Shown: positions 15,609 to 23,588 of the stretch, piece after piece
How the letters are laid out: every line of letters begins with the position of its first letter
Position numbering within the stretch: the first letter of the stretch is position 1
Assembly: GCA_035459965.1 (NCBI GenBank)
Contig: DATHXC010000004.1
Location: 310,001-374,000, forward strand
Length of the DNA: 64,000 nt
Direction: 5' to 3'
Source of the DNA: DATHXC01 sp035459965
Lineage (GTDB): Bacteria > Pseudomonadota > Gammaproteobacteria > Burkholderiales > Methylophilaceae
Made by a program: the position numbers and the translations under genes
Notes under the pieces: model-generated
What the model was told of the DNA's origin: nothing
Seen by the model: the letters and a program-made list of their open reading frames with translations, nothing else
The model's database searches: none

Positions 15609-17294
15609 TTAAGGTGCTCTTTCCAGAACAACGCCATCTTTGCTGAATCTGCCCAAGGCAAGCTCGCGCGTGATGTCTCCATTGGCACTGATGCGGATTT
15701 TACCGGTTAGCCCGTTAAGCGTAAGCGAGGTATGCGGTTGCTTGATGGTGGCGGAGAGTATCTTGTAAGCATCAACACCCAGGGCAAACCAGCGTTGCAT
15801 TTCGCCGGGAGGCAAGTCGGTGGAGGCCAACTGGTAACTGGCAAATGCTGGATTGGTGCTATCCAGTAGCCAGGGCATATCGACAAAACGGATAGCCGCG
15901 AGTGGTGCATCCTCGGCATTTTGCCAAATGCCGCTATATATATGTGAGATGGCAAAACATGGGGTCGCGATGTCTAGGTAGGGTCGGATCGTGCGCGCTG
16001 TTTCGGCATTGGTGGCGATAAAGATCATATCGCTAGGATTGCTGGCAATCTGCGATTTGAGCGCAACCAGCCCATTCTTGTCAGCGATACTGCTGTTCAG
16101 CTTGATCTGCCCACCATCAGCAATCCAGGCTTCGCTAAATGACTTGGCAATGCGGTTGGATAGTGCATCGTCGCTCATCACAATGGTTGCGGTCTGCATG
16201 CCCAAGTCGCGTGCGACCTTGACGATCTGCGCAGCTTCTATGTCGGCAGATAAGCCATAGCTACTTAAGTTTTCTGTAGGCTTGGTAGTTGGAGCGCCCG
16301 TATTTTCGGGATAATTTAATGTTAACGTTGGCACTGCCAGTTTGTTGATGGTCAAGGCCGTGGTTTCGTCACGGGTCAGCGGCCCTACTACATAGTGTGC
16401 ACCTTCATTTAAGGCCTGCAGGTAGATACTGTAAATCTCGTTTTTGTCGCCCTGCGATGCATAAATCTTGACTTCCGCTTTGCCGCCCTCGGCCTGTTGT
16501 GCTGCCATGAAGCCACGCTCTATGGCATCGGCCGCCGGGTAAAAAGCCTCTGCGGAGAATGGCAGGATAAGCGCGATCTGCCCTGATATATCCTGTGAGC
16601 TAGTTACTGTCGTTGCCGCTGCAGTAGCCGATTTGTGTTGTTCGTCCAACTGCTGTGCTATCGCGTTGGCGGGATGGTCAGGATAGGAGATGCGCCAGTT
16701 TTTATATGCCTGTTTATCCTGGGTATTAGCAGCTAAAGCCAGATCGATCCAGCCCTGGATCGTCGTGTCAAGGCTGTTACCCCGCATTTCAATCAGATCT
16801 GCTTTCTCGGTTGCTGCTAGCGATTGCCAGATCCGAGACTGGTTGGCTTTTACTTCATCAGGGGTCTGTAAGAAAGACTCTGCCAGCACTCGGTGTTCCA
16901 GCGCATGCAGCGGATCACCCTGGTTGTCATAGGCTAGCGCAAGGCTTGCGTGTAAACTGGCGCTTGCTTCGTTGTTCAGGGTTTTATCGACTTGTAGCGG
17001 TAGCAGCAACAGGAAAACGCTATCGAAATCCTGATTGGCAGCGGCGATATTGCCATTGAGCAGTTTTGAATATGCAGACTGGCTGGGGATGCCCACCAAT
17101 GCTAATTGCGCACAGGCCATGTCTGCTCTTTTAAGGCAGTTTAAGCCATCAGCATAATAGGCTTCCGGGCTTTTCTTGATCTTGGTCGTTTGAGTGGTGG
17201 ATTCTGAGCTAGTGGATTGTGCAAGTGCAAATCCGGAAAACAGGCATGTCAGCGATAGTAGTATGGTAACGAAAGCGAGTTTGGTTTGAGTCAT
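15609..17294 (-). CDS. lpoA: LpoA-like penicillin-binding-protein activator, apparently not lipidated
   Basis: 561 residues from ATG 17294 (an ATG at 17324 would add ten). The N-terminal third is TPR-like helical repeats (about 45-225); the C-terminal part is a periplasmic-binding-protein fold with QIALILPFSAEAFYPAADAI and VVGPLTRDETTAL, as in E. coli LpoA, which activates PBP1A. The signal peptide MTQTKLAFVTILLSLTCLFS ends near FALA-QST and has no lipobox: its only cysteine is preceded by Ser-Leu-Thr. The protein may therefore be periplasmic and soluble. It diverges from rsmI and leads yraN-diaA-dolP. Confidence 0.85.
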   Translation of the reverse strand: MTQTKLAFVTILLSLTCLFSGFALAQSTSSESTTQTTKIKKSPEAYYADGLNCLKRADMACAQLALVGIPSQSAYSKLLNGNIAAANQDFDSVFLLLLPLQVDKTLNNEASASLHASLALAYDNQGDPLHALEHRVLAESFLQTPDEVKANQSRIWQSLAATEKADLIEMRGNSLDTTIQGWIDLALAANTQDKQAYKNWRISYPDHPANAIAQQLDEQHKSATAAATTVTSSQDISGQIALILPFSAEAFYPAADAIERGFMAAQQAEGGKAEVKIYASQGDKNEIYSIYLQALNEGAHYVVGPLTRDETTALTINKLAVPTLTLNYPENTGAPTTKPTENLSSYGLSADIEAAQIVKVARDLGMQTATIVMSDDALSNRIAKSFSEAWIADGGQIKLNSSIADKNGLVALKSQIASNPSDMIFIATNAETARTIRPYLDIATPCFAISHIYSGIWQNAEDAPLAAIRFVDMPWLLDSTNPAFASYQLASTDLPPGEMQRWFALGVDAYKILSATIKQPHTSLTLNGLTGKIRISANGDITRELALGRFSKDGVVLERAP

Positions 17295-17324
17295 CCAGGG
17301 TCTGGTCACACAGTATCTAGTCAT

Positions 17325-18164
17325 ATGGCCACATTATATGTGGTAGCTACGCCAATTGGAAATCTCCAGGATATTACTTTGCGCGCGCTTGATATTCTAA
17401 GGAGCGTCGATGCAATTGCTGCCGAGGATACCAGGCACACCTCGCACCTGTTATCGCATTTTGCCATCCAGAAAAAGCTCATTGCCGTGCATGAGCATAA
17501 CGAGCATAAATCCGCAGAGATCTTACTTGCACGCTTGCAGGCCGGTGAGTCGATTGCGTTAGTGACGGACGCCGGTACGCCCGGCATCAGCGACCCAGGG
17601 GCGATTGTGGTGGATGTGCTGCGCGATGCAGGCGTGCATGTGGTGCCGATTCCTGGGGCCAGTGCGGTGATTGCAGCATTGTCCGCATCCGGTATCACCG
17701 CAACCGGGTTCAGTTTTATCGGTTTTCTGCCAGCCAGTGGTGCGCAGCGCCGCAAAACCCTGGAGGTGTTGAAAGCGCATACAGATACCCTGGTCTTTTA
17801 CGAAGCACCGCACCGTATCGTGGAGTGCGTAGCTGACCTAGCGACGGTATTGGGGTCAGAGCGCCGCATTACCATTGCTCGAGAGCTTACCAAAACCTTT
17901 GAGACCTTTCACCGTTGCGCGCTGGGCGAAGCTCAGGCATGGCTGGAGAGCGACTCCAATCAGCAGCGCGGTGAATTTGTATTGCTGGTGGAAGCAGCGC
18001 CCGCGAAAGAAGAGTCTGCCATAAGTGATGAAACCGTACGTATCTTGAAGCTACTTTTAGCAGACATGCCATTGAAGCAGGCGGTAAAATTGGCAGCAGA
18101 GATCACCGGGGTTAAAAAGAACCTTATCTATGAATTTGCATTGAAGCTGAAAAATGACGAATAA
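17325..18164 (+). CDS. rsmI: 16S rRNA (cytidine(1402)-2'-O)-methyltransferase RsmI
   Basis: 279 residues from ATG 17325, where the family N-terminus MATLYVVATPIGNLQDITLR begins. Further motifs are EDTRHT, SLALVTDAGTPGISDPG-like (here IALVTDAGTPGISDPGA) and GASAVIAALSASG, the SAM-binding tetrapyrrole-methylase fold. It modifies C1402 in the ribosomal decoding centre. The ATG overlaps the inverted ATG of the longer lpoA frame as CATATG, so its promoter must lie within or next to the lpoA start. Its end overlaps pyrC by 11 bases. Confidence 0.96.
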   Translation: MATLYVVATPIGNLQDITLRALDILRSVDAIAAEDTRHTSHLLSHFAIQKKLIAVHEHNEHKSAEILLARLQAGESIALVTDAGTPGISDPGAIVVDVLRDAGVHVVPIPGASAVIAALSASGITATGFSFIGFLPASGAQRRKTLEVLKAHTDTLVFYEAPHRIVECVADLATVLGSERRITIARELTKTFETFHRCALGEAQAWLESDSNQQRGEFVLLVEAAPAKEESAISDETVRILKLLLADMPLKQAVKLAAEITGVKKNLIYEFALKLKNDE

Positions 18165-19188
18165 AATTACGATTACATGCCCGGACGACTGGCACTTGCA
18201 TTTGCGCGATGGCGAAGCGCTAAAGGCTGTATTGCCCGATACCGCGCACCGCTTTGCGCGGGCCATTATCATGCCCAACCTGCGCCCGCCCGTCACTACT
18301 ACGGAGCTGGCTTTCGCATACCGTGAGCGCATCATGCAAGCGTTGCCAGCGGGCATGAAATTTGAGCCTCTGATGACACTTTATCTTACCGATAACACAT
18401 CGGCAGATGAGATTGCCAAGGCCAAGGCTAGTGGCATTGTGCATGGCGTCAAGCTTTACCCTGCGGGGGCAACGACCAACTCGGATTCCGGCGTGACCAA
18501 TCTCGGGCATTGTGTTGAAGCGTTGGAAGCCATGCAAAAACATGGTTTGCCTCTGCTTGCGCATGCAGAAGTGACGGATGCTGATGTCGATGTATTCGAC
18601 CGCGAAAAGGTGTTTATCGAACGCAATATGGTGCCGCTGCTTAAGCGCTTTCCGGGCTTAAGGGTGGTGTTTGAGCACATCACCACCAAAGATGCAGCTG
18701 ATTTCGTCACTGCGACCCCAGCCAATGTGGGCGCCACCATCACAGCGCATCATTTGCTGATGAATCGCAACGCCATGTTTAACGGCGGCATGCGTCCGCA
18801 TCACTACTGTCTGCCAGTGCTCAAGCGTGAAGAGCATCGCCAGGCTCTGGTGAAGGCAGCTATTTCTGGCTCACCCAAATTTTTCCTGGGTACAGATAGC
18901 GCGCCACACCCCAAGTCTGCCAAGGAGTCTGCGTGCGGTTGTGCCGGTATGTACACCTCGCATGCGGGCATCGAGCTATACGCTGAGGTTTTTGAGCAAG
19001 CAGATGCACTAGATAAATTGGAAGGGTTTGCCAGTTTCTACGGTGCCGATTTTTATGGGCTACCGAGAAATACCGGGCAAATCAACCTGGTCAAAGAAAG
19101 CTGGAATGTGCCGGACAGTTTGCCTTTCCCTGATGATGAGTTGGTTCCATTAAGGGCTGGACTTACGATTGCCTGGAAGTTAGCTTAA
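18154..19188 (+). CDS. pyrC: Dihydroorotase, class II
   Basis: 344 residues, the E. coli PyrC size. The metal-binding HLH (His 14 and 16) lies in the WHLHLRDG motif, the carboxylated lysine is K100 in GVKLYPAGATTN, and later ligands are in LLAHAEVTD, VFEHITT and LGTDSAPHP. It closes carbamoyl aspartate to dihydroorotate in pyrimidine synthesis. It overlaps the end of rsmI by 11 bases and is followed by the rnpB promoter, so no other pyr gene is adjacent. Confidence 0.97.
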   Translation: MTNKITITCPDDWHLHLRDGEALKAVLPDTAHRFARAIIMPNLRPPVTTTELAFAYRERIMQALPAGMKFEPLMTLYLTDNTSADEIAKAKASGIVHGVKLYPAGATTNSDSGVTNLGHCVEALEAMQKHGLPLLAHAEVTDADVDVFDREKVFIERNMVPLLKRFPGLRVVFEHITTKDAADFVTATPANVGATITAHHLLMNRNAMFNGGMRPHHYCLPVLKREEHRQALVKAAISGSPKFFLGTDSAPHPKSAKESACGCAGMYTSHAGIELYAEVFEQADALDKLEGFASFYGADFYGLPRNTGQINLVKESWNVPDSLPFPDDELVPLRAGLTIAWKLA

Positions 19189-19229
19189 AGCTAAGTGCTT
19201 TCATTGCCGGAAGATGCCGTCTTAATAGA

Positions 19230-19258
19230 TTGAGAGGCGATCTGCTACTGCATGTTAA
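19230..19258 (+). promoter_or_regulatory. Sigma-70-type promoter of rnpB
   Basis: -35 TTGAGA at 19230-19235, a 17-base spacer, and -10 TGTTAA at 19253-19258, placed seven bases before the expected 5' end of RNase P RNA. Confidence 0.7.
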
Positions 19259-19265
19259 AATCCAA

Positions 19266-19612
19266 GTAGAAGCTGGCTAGACAGTCGCCGCTTGCGCAAG
19301 CAGGGGGAGGAAAGTCCGGGCTGCAAAGAGCGGGATGACGGCTAACGGCCGTACGCAGCAAGTGTCAGTAATGACACCCAAGGCGAGGAATAGGGCCACA
19401 GAGACGAGCGTATTTAGTTACGGTGAAACGCGGTAACCTCCATCCGCAGCAAGACCAAATAGGCTGGCGTTTTAACTTCGGTTAATAAGGCGTGGCTCGC
19501 GCTGCCAGCGGGTAGGTTGCTTGAGCGCATGAGTAATTGTGCGCCTAGATGAATGACTGTCACTTGCCGCAAGGCAGGAACAGAACCCGGCTTATCGGCC
19601 AGCTTCTACTTT
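19266..19612 (+). ncRNA. rnpB: RNase P RNA, bacterial type A
   Basis: The 5' and 3' ends pair as the P1 helix (GTAGAAGCTGG at 19266-19276 with CCAGCTTCTAC at 19599-19609). Between them are the conserved core segments: GACAGTCGCC, GGGGGAGGAAAGTCCGGGCT, CAAGGCGAGGAATAGGGCCA-like region, CGGTGAAACGCGG, GGGTAGGTTGCTTGAG and AGATGAATGACTGTC, and finally CAGAACCCGGCTTATCGG. This is the catalytic RNA that matures tRNA 5' ends. The length of about 345 bases is normal. Exact ends are estimated from P1. Confidence 0.97.
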
Positions 19613-19652
19613 CACTCTTTACTTGCCGCTTCAGCGGCCTAGTAAATAGGGG

Positions 19653-19670
19653 AAGCCCCTTGCGGGCTTT
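19653..19670 (+). terminator. Probable terminator of rnpB
   Basis: Stem AAGCCC - loop CTTGC - GGGCTT followed by TATT. A second GC-rich hairpin (GCCGCT-TC-AGCGGC, 19625-19638) lies just before it. Confidence 0.6.
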
Positions 19671-19888
19671 ATTGCAAATTTGAGATGGCTTTATAAAAAG
19701 TTTGGCACTTCTATTTATCAATAGGCGGTCTAAACCAAATCCCAAAACCTAAATTCATAGGCTTCCATCCAAGTTCTTATAAGTTACATTCAGTTAATTC
19801 CCTATCTTATTATTTTTAAAGGATAAATTTTTTATCCCAAAAATGCGCTAAGTCATTGTCCCGTAAAGGAAAAATCACAAAAAAGGGC
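19671..19888. other. A/T-rich spacer between rnpB and the dcw promoter
   Basis: No gene or RNA recognised. A small hairpin GGATAA/TTATCC occurs around 19823-19840. Base composition is distinctly more A/T-rich than the flanking genes. Confidence 0.5.
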
Positions 19889-19917
19889 TTGCATAGGCCA
19901 TTTTTTTTATCTATAGT
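19889..19917 (+). promoter_or_regulatory. Main promoter of the division and cell wall cluster
   Basis: -35 TTGCAT (19889-19894), a 17-base spacer and -10 TATAGT (19912-19917), close to consensus. It corresponds to the mraZ promoter (Pmra) known to drive the dcw cluster in E. coli. The expected start, near 19925, gives a leader of about 135 bases. Confidence 0.75.
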
Positions 19918-19926
19918 GTTTGGAAG

Positions 19927-19951
19927 TGGAGAAAAGTGGAGTTTTGTGGGG
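19927..19951 (+). promoter_or_regulatory. Three MraZ-type operator boxes
   Basis: TGGAG at 19927, TGGAG at 19937 and TGGGG at 19947: three TGGRG repeats with an exact ten-base period, the arrangement described for MraZ binding (three TGGGN repeats separated by five bases in E. coli). They lie just downstream of the -10 box, where MraZ would repress its own cluster. Confidence 0.8.
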
Positions 19952-20061
19952 AATTGCTGACTGTAACCTTAAGACGCTCATCTCGGGGTGTGGTCAGTAA
20001 TTAACCTTCAAAGCTTGTTTTTACATACTTAACTTTCCACATACAGGGATAAAGGGGTTTT

Positions 20062-20508
20062 ATGTTTCGCGGTGCAACATCTTTGAATATGGATGTTAAA
20101 GGGCGGCTGGCTGTGCCAGCTAAGCATCGTGACGCCCTGCAAGCGCAATGCGCCGGTCACCTTGTGCTCACCGTTCACCCCCATCGCTGTTTGCTGATGT
20201 ACCCCCAGCCAGCCTGGGAGCCTATTCAGGCCAAGATGATGGCCCTTTCCAGTTTTGATAAGCAATCCAGTGCCTTGCAAAGGCTCTTGGTTGGTCATGC
20301 AGAAGATATTGAGATGGATACCGCAGGCAGGCTTTTGGTATCGCCAGTATTGCGTGAGTTTGCTGGCCTTGAGAAGCAGGTGATGCTGGTAGGTCAAGGT
20401 AGCCATTTTGAGTTATGGAATATGGAAGCATGGCGCGCGCAGCTGGATCGTATGACGGGTGTCGATGATATGGTGCTGCCAGCCGAACTGGAAGGATTTT
20501 CACTGTGA
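20062..20508 (+). CDS. mraZ: Transcriptional regulator MraZ
   Basis: 148 residues, the usual length. Two tandem SpoVT/AbrB-like MraZ repeats are visible: FRGATSLNMDVKGRLAVPAKHR (about 2-23) and the second DTAGRLLVSPVLREFAGL (about 93-110). MraZ forms a ring that binds TGGGN repeats and represses its own operon. An AAGGGG ribosome site lies four to five bases upstream of the ATG. The stop overlaps the rsmH start by four bases, and its predicted operator is at 19927-19951. Confidence 0.97.
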   Translation: MFRGATSLNMDVKGRLAVPAKHRDALQAQCAGHLVLTVHPHRCLLMYPQPAWEPIQAKMMALSSFDKQSSALQRLLVGHAEDIEMDTAGRLLVSPVLREFAGLEKQVMLVGQGSHFELWNMEAWRAQLDRMTGVDDMVLPAELEGFSL

Positions 20509-21500
20509 GCCTGCGCTCACTACAGCCAACCTCTGCTGAATCGTTGTCCTCGCCACCTCTAAAAAACCCAGCTTCACAACATGTCACGGTATTGCTCGAA
20601 GAAGCCGTGGAAGCCCTGGCAATCAAGCCTGCAGGTATTTATGTGGATGGTACGTTTGGTCGTGGCGGTCATAGCCGCAAGATATTGGAAAAGCTGGGCG
20701 ACAAGGGCCGTCTTATTGCGCTGGATCGCGATCTGGCAGCAATCAGTTCTGCGGCATCCATTCAGGATGCCCGCTTTCACATTGTACATAGTCATTTCGC
20801 AGCCATGAATGAAGTCCTGGCTGAGATTAGTGTAGCCCGCGTAGATGGGATATTGCTGGATCTGGGCATTTCTTCGCCGCAGATCGATATTGGAGAGCGT
20901 GGTTTCAGCTTTAGGTTTGATGGTCCATTGGATATGCGAATGGATCAAAGTCGTGGCCAGACGGCTGCGGATTTTCTTGCAACAACGACCGAAAAACAAC
21001 TTGGGGAGGTCATAAAAAATTATGGTGAAGAACGGTTTGCTAAGCAGATTGCAAGGGCGCTTATTGCGGCACGCACAGGGGGGGATGTCATCACCACTAC
21101 CGGACAGCTTGCCAAGATCGTTGCAGGGGCGGTTCCAAAAGTCGAGCCAGGTCAAGATCCTGCGACGCGTACCTTTCAAGCTTTACGGATTTTCCTCAAT
21201 AAGGAGCTTGAAGAGCTGGCGTTAGTGTTGCCGCAATGCATGGATTTGCTAGCACCTGGCGGCCGACTGGTGGTGATCAGTTTTCACTCGCTGGAAGACC
21301 GCATCGTAAAGCGATTCGTGCGAGACGAGCAGGACAGGGATGACTTACCCGCCAATTTTCCGGTACGCGCAAAAGACTTGCCGCAGCCACGCATGATGGC
21401 GGTGGGCAAAACTATCAAGCCCAGTGCAGCTGAGATCAAGCGTAATCCGCGCTCTCGCAGCGCGGTCATGCGTGTGGCAGAGCGCACGCTTGTTAATTAG
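20505..21500 (+). CDS. rsmH: 16S rRNA (cytosine(1402)-N4)-methyltransferase RsmH
   Basis: 331 residues. The N-terminal ASQHVTVLLEEAVEALAIKP and YVDGTFGRGGHSRKIL carry the SAM-binding motif I; GILLDLGISSPQID and AFQALRIFLNKELE are further RsmH signatures, with SFHSLEDRIVKRF near the C-terminus. It methylates N4 of the same nucleotide (C1402) that RsmI, encoded at 17325, modifies on the ribose. A short extension of about 20 residues precedes the conserved start. First ATG/GTG overlaps the end of mraZ. Confidence 0.97.
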   Translation: MSLRSLQPTSAESLSSPPLKNPASQHVTVLLEEAVEALAIKPAGIYVDGTFGRGGHSRKILEKLGDKGRLIALDRDLAAISSAASIQDARFHIVHSHFAAMNEVLAEISVARVDGILLDLGISSPQIDIGERGFSFRFDGPLDMRMDQSRGQTAADFLATTTEKQLGEVIKNYGEERFAKQIARALIAARTGGDVITTTGQLAKIVAGAVPKVEPGQDPATRTFQALRIFLNKELEELALVLPQCMDLLAPGGRLVVISFHSLEDRIVKRFVRDEQDRDDLPANFPVRAKDLPQPRMMAVGKTIKPSAAEIKRNPRSRSAVMRVAERTLVN

Positions 21501-21519
21501 TAATGAATGTAAAACGTAA

Positions 21520-21867
21520 ATGACGCGACTTAACCTGATTCTGTTTTTTGTGCTGATAGTGACTGCATTAGGGTCAGTCACGGCACAACACAAGTCGCGC
21601 AAATATTACTTTGAATTGCAGCAGCAGCAGGATGCCGCCAAGCAGTATGACATCGAGTGGGGTCAGCTGCAGCTGGAGCAAAGCACCTGGGCAATGCATT
21701 CACGGGTTGAGTCTGTTGCCAGCCAGCAGTTGCATATGCAGGTGCCAGATAACAAGCGTATCCAGGTCGTCGTCTCAACCCCCAAGACTGTGAGTAAAGT
21801 ACTGCCAGCCATTGACGTTACACCATTAGCAGCTCCAGCGACTGGTATGGAAAAGCCTCAGCCATGA
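21520..21867 (+). CDS. ftsL: Cell division protein FtsL
   Basis: 115 residues: a very short cytoplasmic N-terminus, one membrane helix (LNLILFFVLIVTALGSVTAQ, residues 3-22), then a periplasmic helical leucine-zipper-like region (residues 25-75) and a Pro-rich tail. This is the FtsL topology and its place between rsmH and ftsI is conserved. FtsL joins FtsB and FtsQ in the divisome and helps activate FtsWI. Sequence conservation is low, so the call relies on topology and position. It overlaps ftsI by four bases. Confidence 0.9.
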   Translation: MTRLNLILFFVLIVTALGSVTAQHKSRKYYFELQQQQDAAKQYDIEWGQLQLEQSTWAMHSRVESVASQQLHMQVPDNKRIQVVVSTPKTVSKVLPAIDVTPLAAPATGMEKPQP

Positions 21868-23588
21868 TGGCCAATCAGCAAAACATCATCAAACTGCCGG
21901 TCTGGCGCCGTCGCGTCCTGTTGATCCTGGTGTTGGCGGGCTTTGCCGTGCTGCTTGGGCGCAGTATTTATCTGCAAAGCCTGCATAAAGCCTTTTTGCA
22001 AAAAGAAGGGGATGCACGCTACAGCCGTGGCATTACCTTGCCCGCCCATCGCGGCATGATAGTTGACCGTAATGGCGAGTTGCTCGCTATTAGCACTCCC
22101 GTCGAATCCATCTGGGCCAGTCCCCCGGATGTGAAGATCACAGCTGATCAGTTGAAAAAGCTGGGTGCGCTACTCAATATCAAGCAGGCCGAAATCACCA
22201 GGAAGCTCGCTAATCAGCAACGCGAATTTGTTTATATCAAGCGCCGCATCCCGCCTGAACTGGCAAGCCAGATCATGCGCCTGGCGATCCCCGGCATTTT
22301 CATGCAACGCGAATACCGTCGTTATTATCCAGCCGGTGAAGTAACTGCACATCTGGTGGGATTTACAGGCGTAGATGAAAAAGGGCAGGAAGGTTTCGAG
22401 CTAAAATACCAGGATTGGCTGTCAGGAAAATCCGGTAGTCGCCGTGTCATCAAGGACAGGCAAGGCCATATCGTGGAAGACCTGGAAGCGGTCAAGGTCC
22501 CGCAGGATGGTCATGATGTCACCATGTCCATTGACCGCAAGATCCAGTATCTGGCCTATCGCGAATTAGCGAAGGCGGTTGAAGATAACAAAGCCAAGGC
22601 AGGCGCTGCCATCGTGCTGGATGCCAAGACCGGTGAAGTGCTGGCGATGGTTAACCTGCCGACTTACAACCCTAACAATCCAGTGAACATGGCTGGCCGC
22701 TCGCGAAATCGCGCCATCGTGGATATGTTTGAGCCCGGCTCAACCCTCAAGCCGGTAACGGCCGCCGCTGCACTGGAAACCGGCAATTTCACGCCGGACA
22801 CTATGATCCAGACTTCCCCCGGTACCTTGAGCATAGGCCCTGCTACGATTCATGATGCCCACCCGCAGGGTCTCATCAGCGTATCGCAGGTCATCCAGAA
22901 ATCTTCCAATGTAGGTGCTGCCAAGATGGCACTCACGCTCAAGCCGCAATATATGTGGGGGGTATTCAACCAGTTGGGTTTTGGTACACCGACCCATATT
23001 GGTTTTCCGGGTGAGGCTGCTGGCCAGCTCCGCAATTACAAGACATGGCGCCCGATTGAGCAGGCCACCATGTCCTTCGGGCATGGCATCAGCGTGACAT
23101 TGCTGCAACTGGCCAGGGCTTATACCGTATTCGCCAATGATGGTGAGCTGCGACCAGTCTCGTTATTAAAGCTGAAAGATATTCCCGTGGGTCAGCAGGT
23201 GTTCTCTGCAGAAACGGCACAGCACGTAAAAGATATGCTGGAGCTGGTGGTATTGCCTGGCGGAACAGCGCCAAAGGCGCAGGTGGCAGGCTATCGTGTG
23301 GCAGGTAAAACCGGTACCGCGCATAAACTTGGTGTGGGCGGTTACCAGGCAGATAAGTATGTCGGGTCTTTTGTCGGCATGGCGCCAGCCTCCAATCCAA
23401 GGCTCATTATCGCGGTGATGATTGATGAGCCCAGCAATGGTCAGTATTACGGTGGTTCGGTGGCAGCTCCGGCTTTCAGCAACATCATGTCCGGCGCGCT
23501 ACGTATGCTGGCAGTGCCGCAGGATGCGCCTAATGACAATGTGGTACTACCGCCAGAAGGCACGCCTGAAGTCAAGGAGGTGGTATGA
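21864..23588 (+). CDS. ftsI: Septal peptidoglycan transpeptidase FtsI (PBP3)
   Basis: 574 residues. Cytoplasmic start and one membrane helix (about 16-35), a dimerisation domain, then the transpeptidase with SxxK at Ser 293-Lys 296 (PGSTLKP), SxN at 347-349 (SSN) and KTG at 482-484. It cross-links septal peptidoglycan together with FtsW, encoded 5.3 kb downstream. The 4-base overlaps with ftsL and murE indicate translational coupling. No unusual features. Confidence 0.98.
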   Translation: MMANQQNIIKLPVWRRRVLLILVLAGFAVLLGRSIYLQSLHKAFLQKEGDARYSRGITLPAHRGMIVDRNGELLAISTPVESIWASPPDVKITADQLKKLGALLNIKQAEITRKLANQQREFVYIKRRIPPELASQIMRLAIPGIFMQREYRRYYPAGEVTAHLVGFTGVDEKGQEGFELKYQDWLSGKSGSRRVIKDRQGHIVEDLEAVKVPQDGHDVTMSIDRKIQYLAYRELAKAVEDNKAKAGAAIVLDAKTGEVLAMVNLPTYNPNNPVNMAGRSRNRAIVDMFEPGSTLKPVTAAAALETGNFTPDTMIQTSPGTLSIGPATIHDAHPQGLISVSQVIQKSSNVGAAKMALTLKPQYMWGVFNQLGFGTPTHIGFPGEAAGQLRNYKTWRPIEQATMSFGHGISVTLLQLARAYTVFANDGELRPVSLLKLKDIPVGQQVFSAETAQHVKDMLELVVLPGGTAPKAQVAGYRVAGKTGTAHKLGVGGYQADKYVGSFVGMAPASNPRLIIAVMIDEPSNGQYYGGSVAAPAFSNIMSGALRMLAVPQDAPNDNVVLPPEGTPEVKEVV

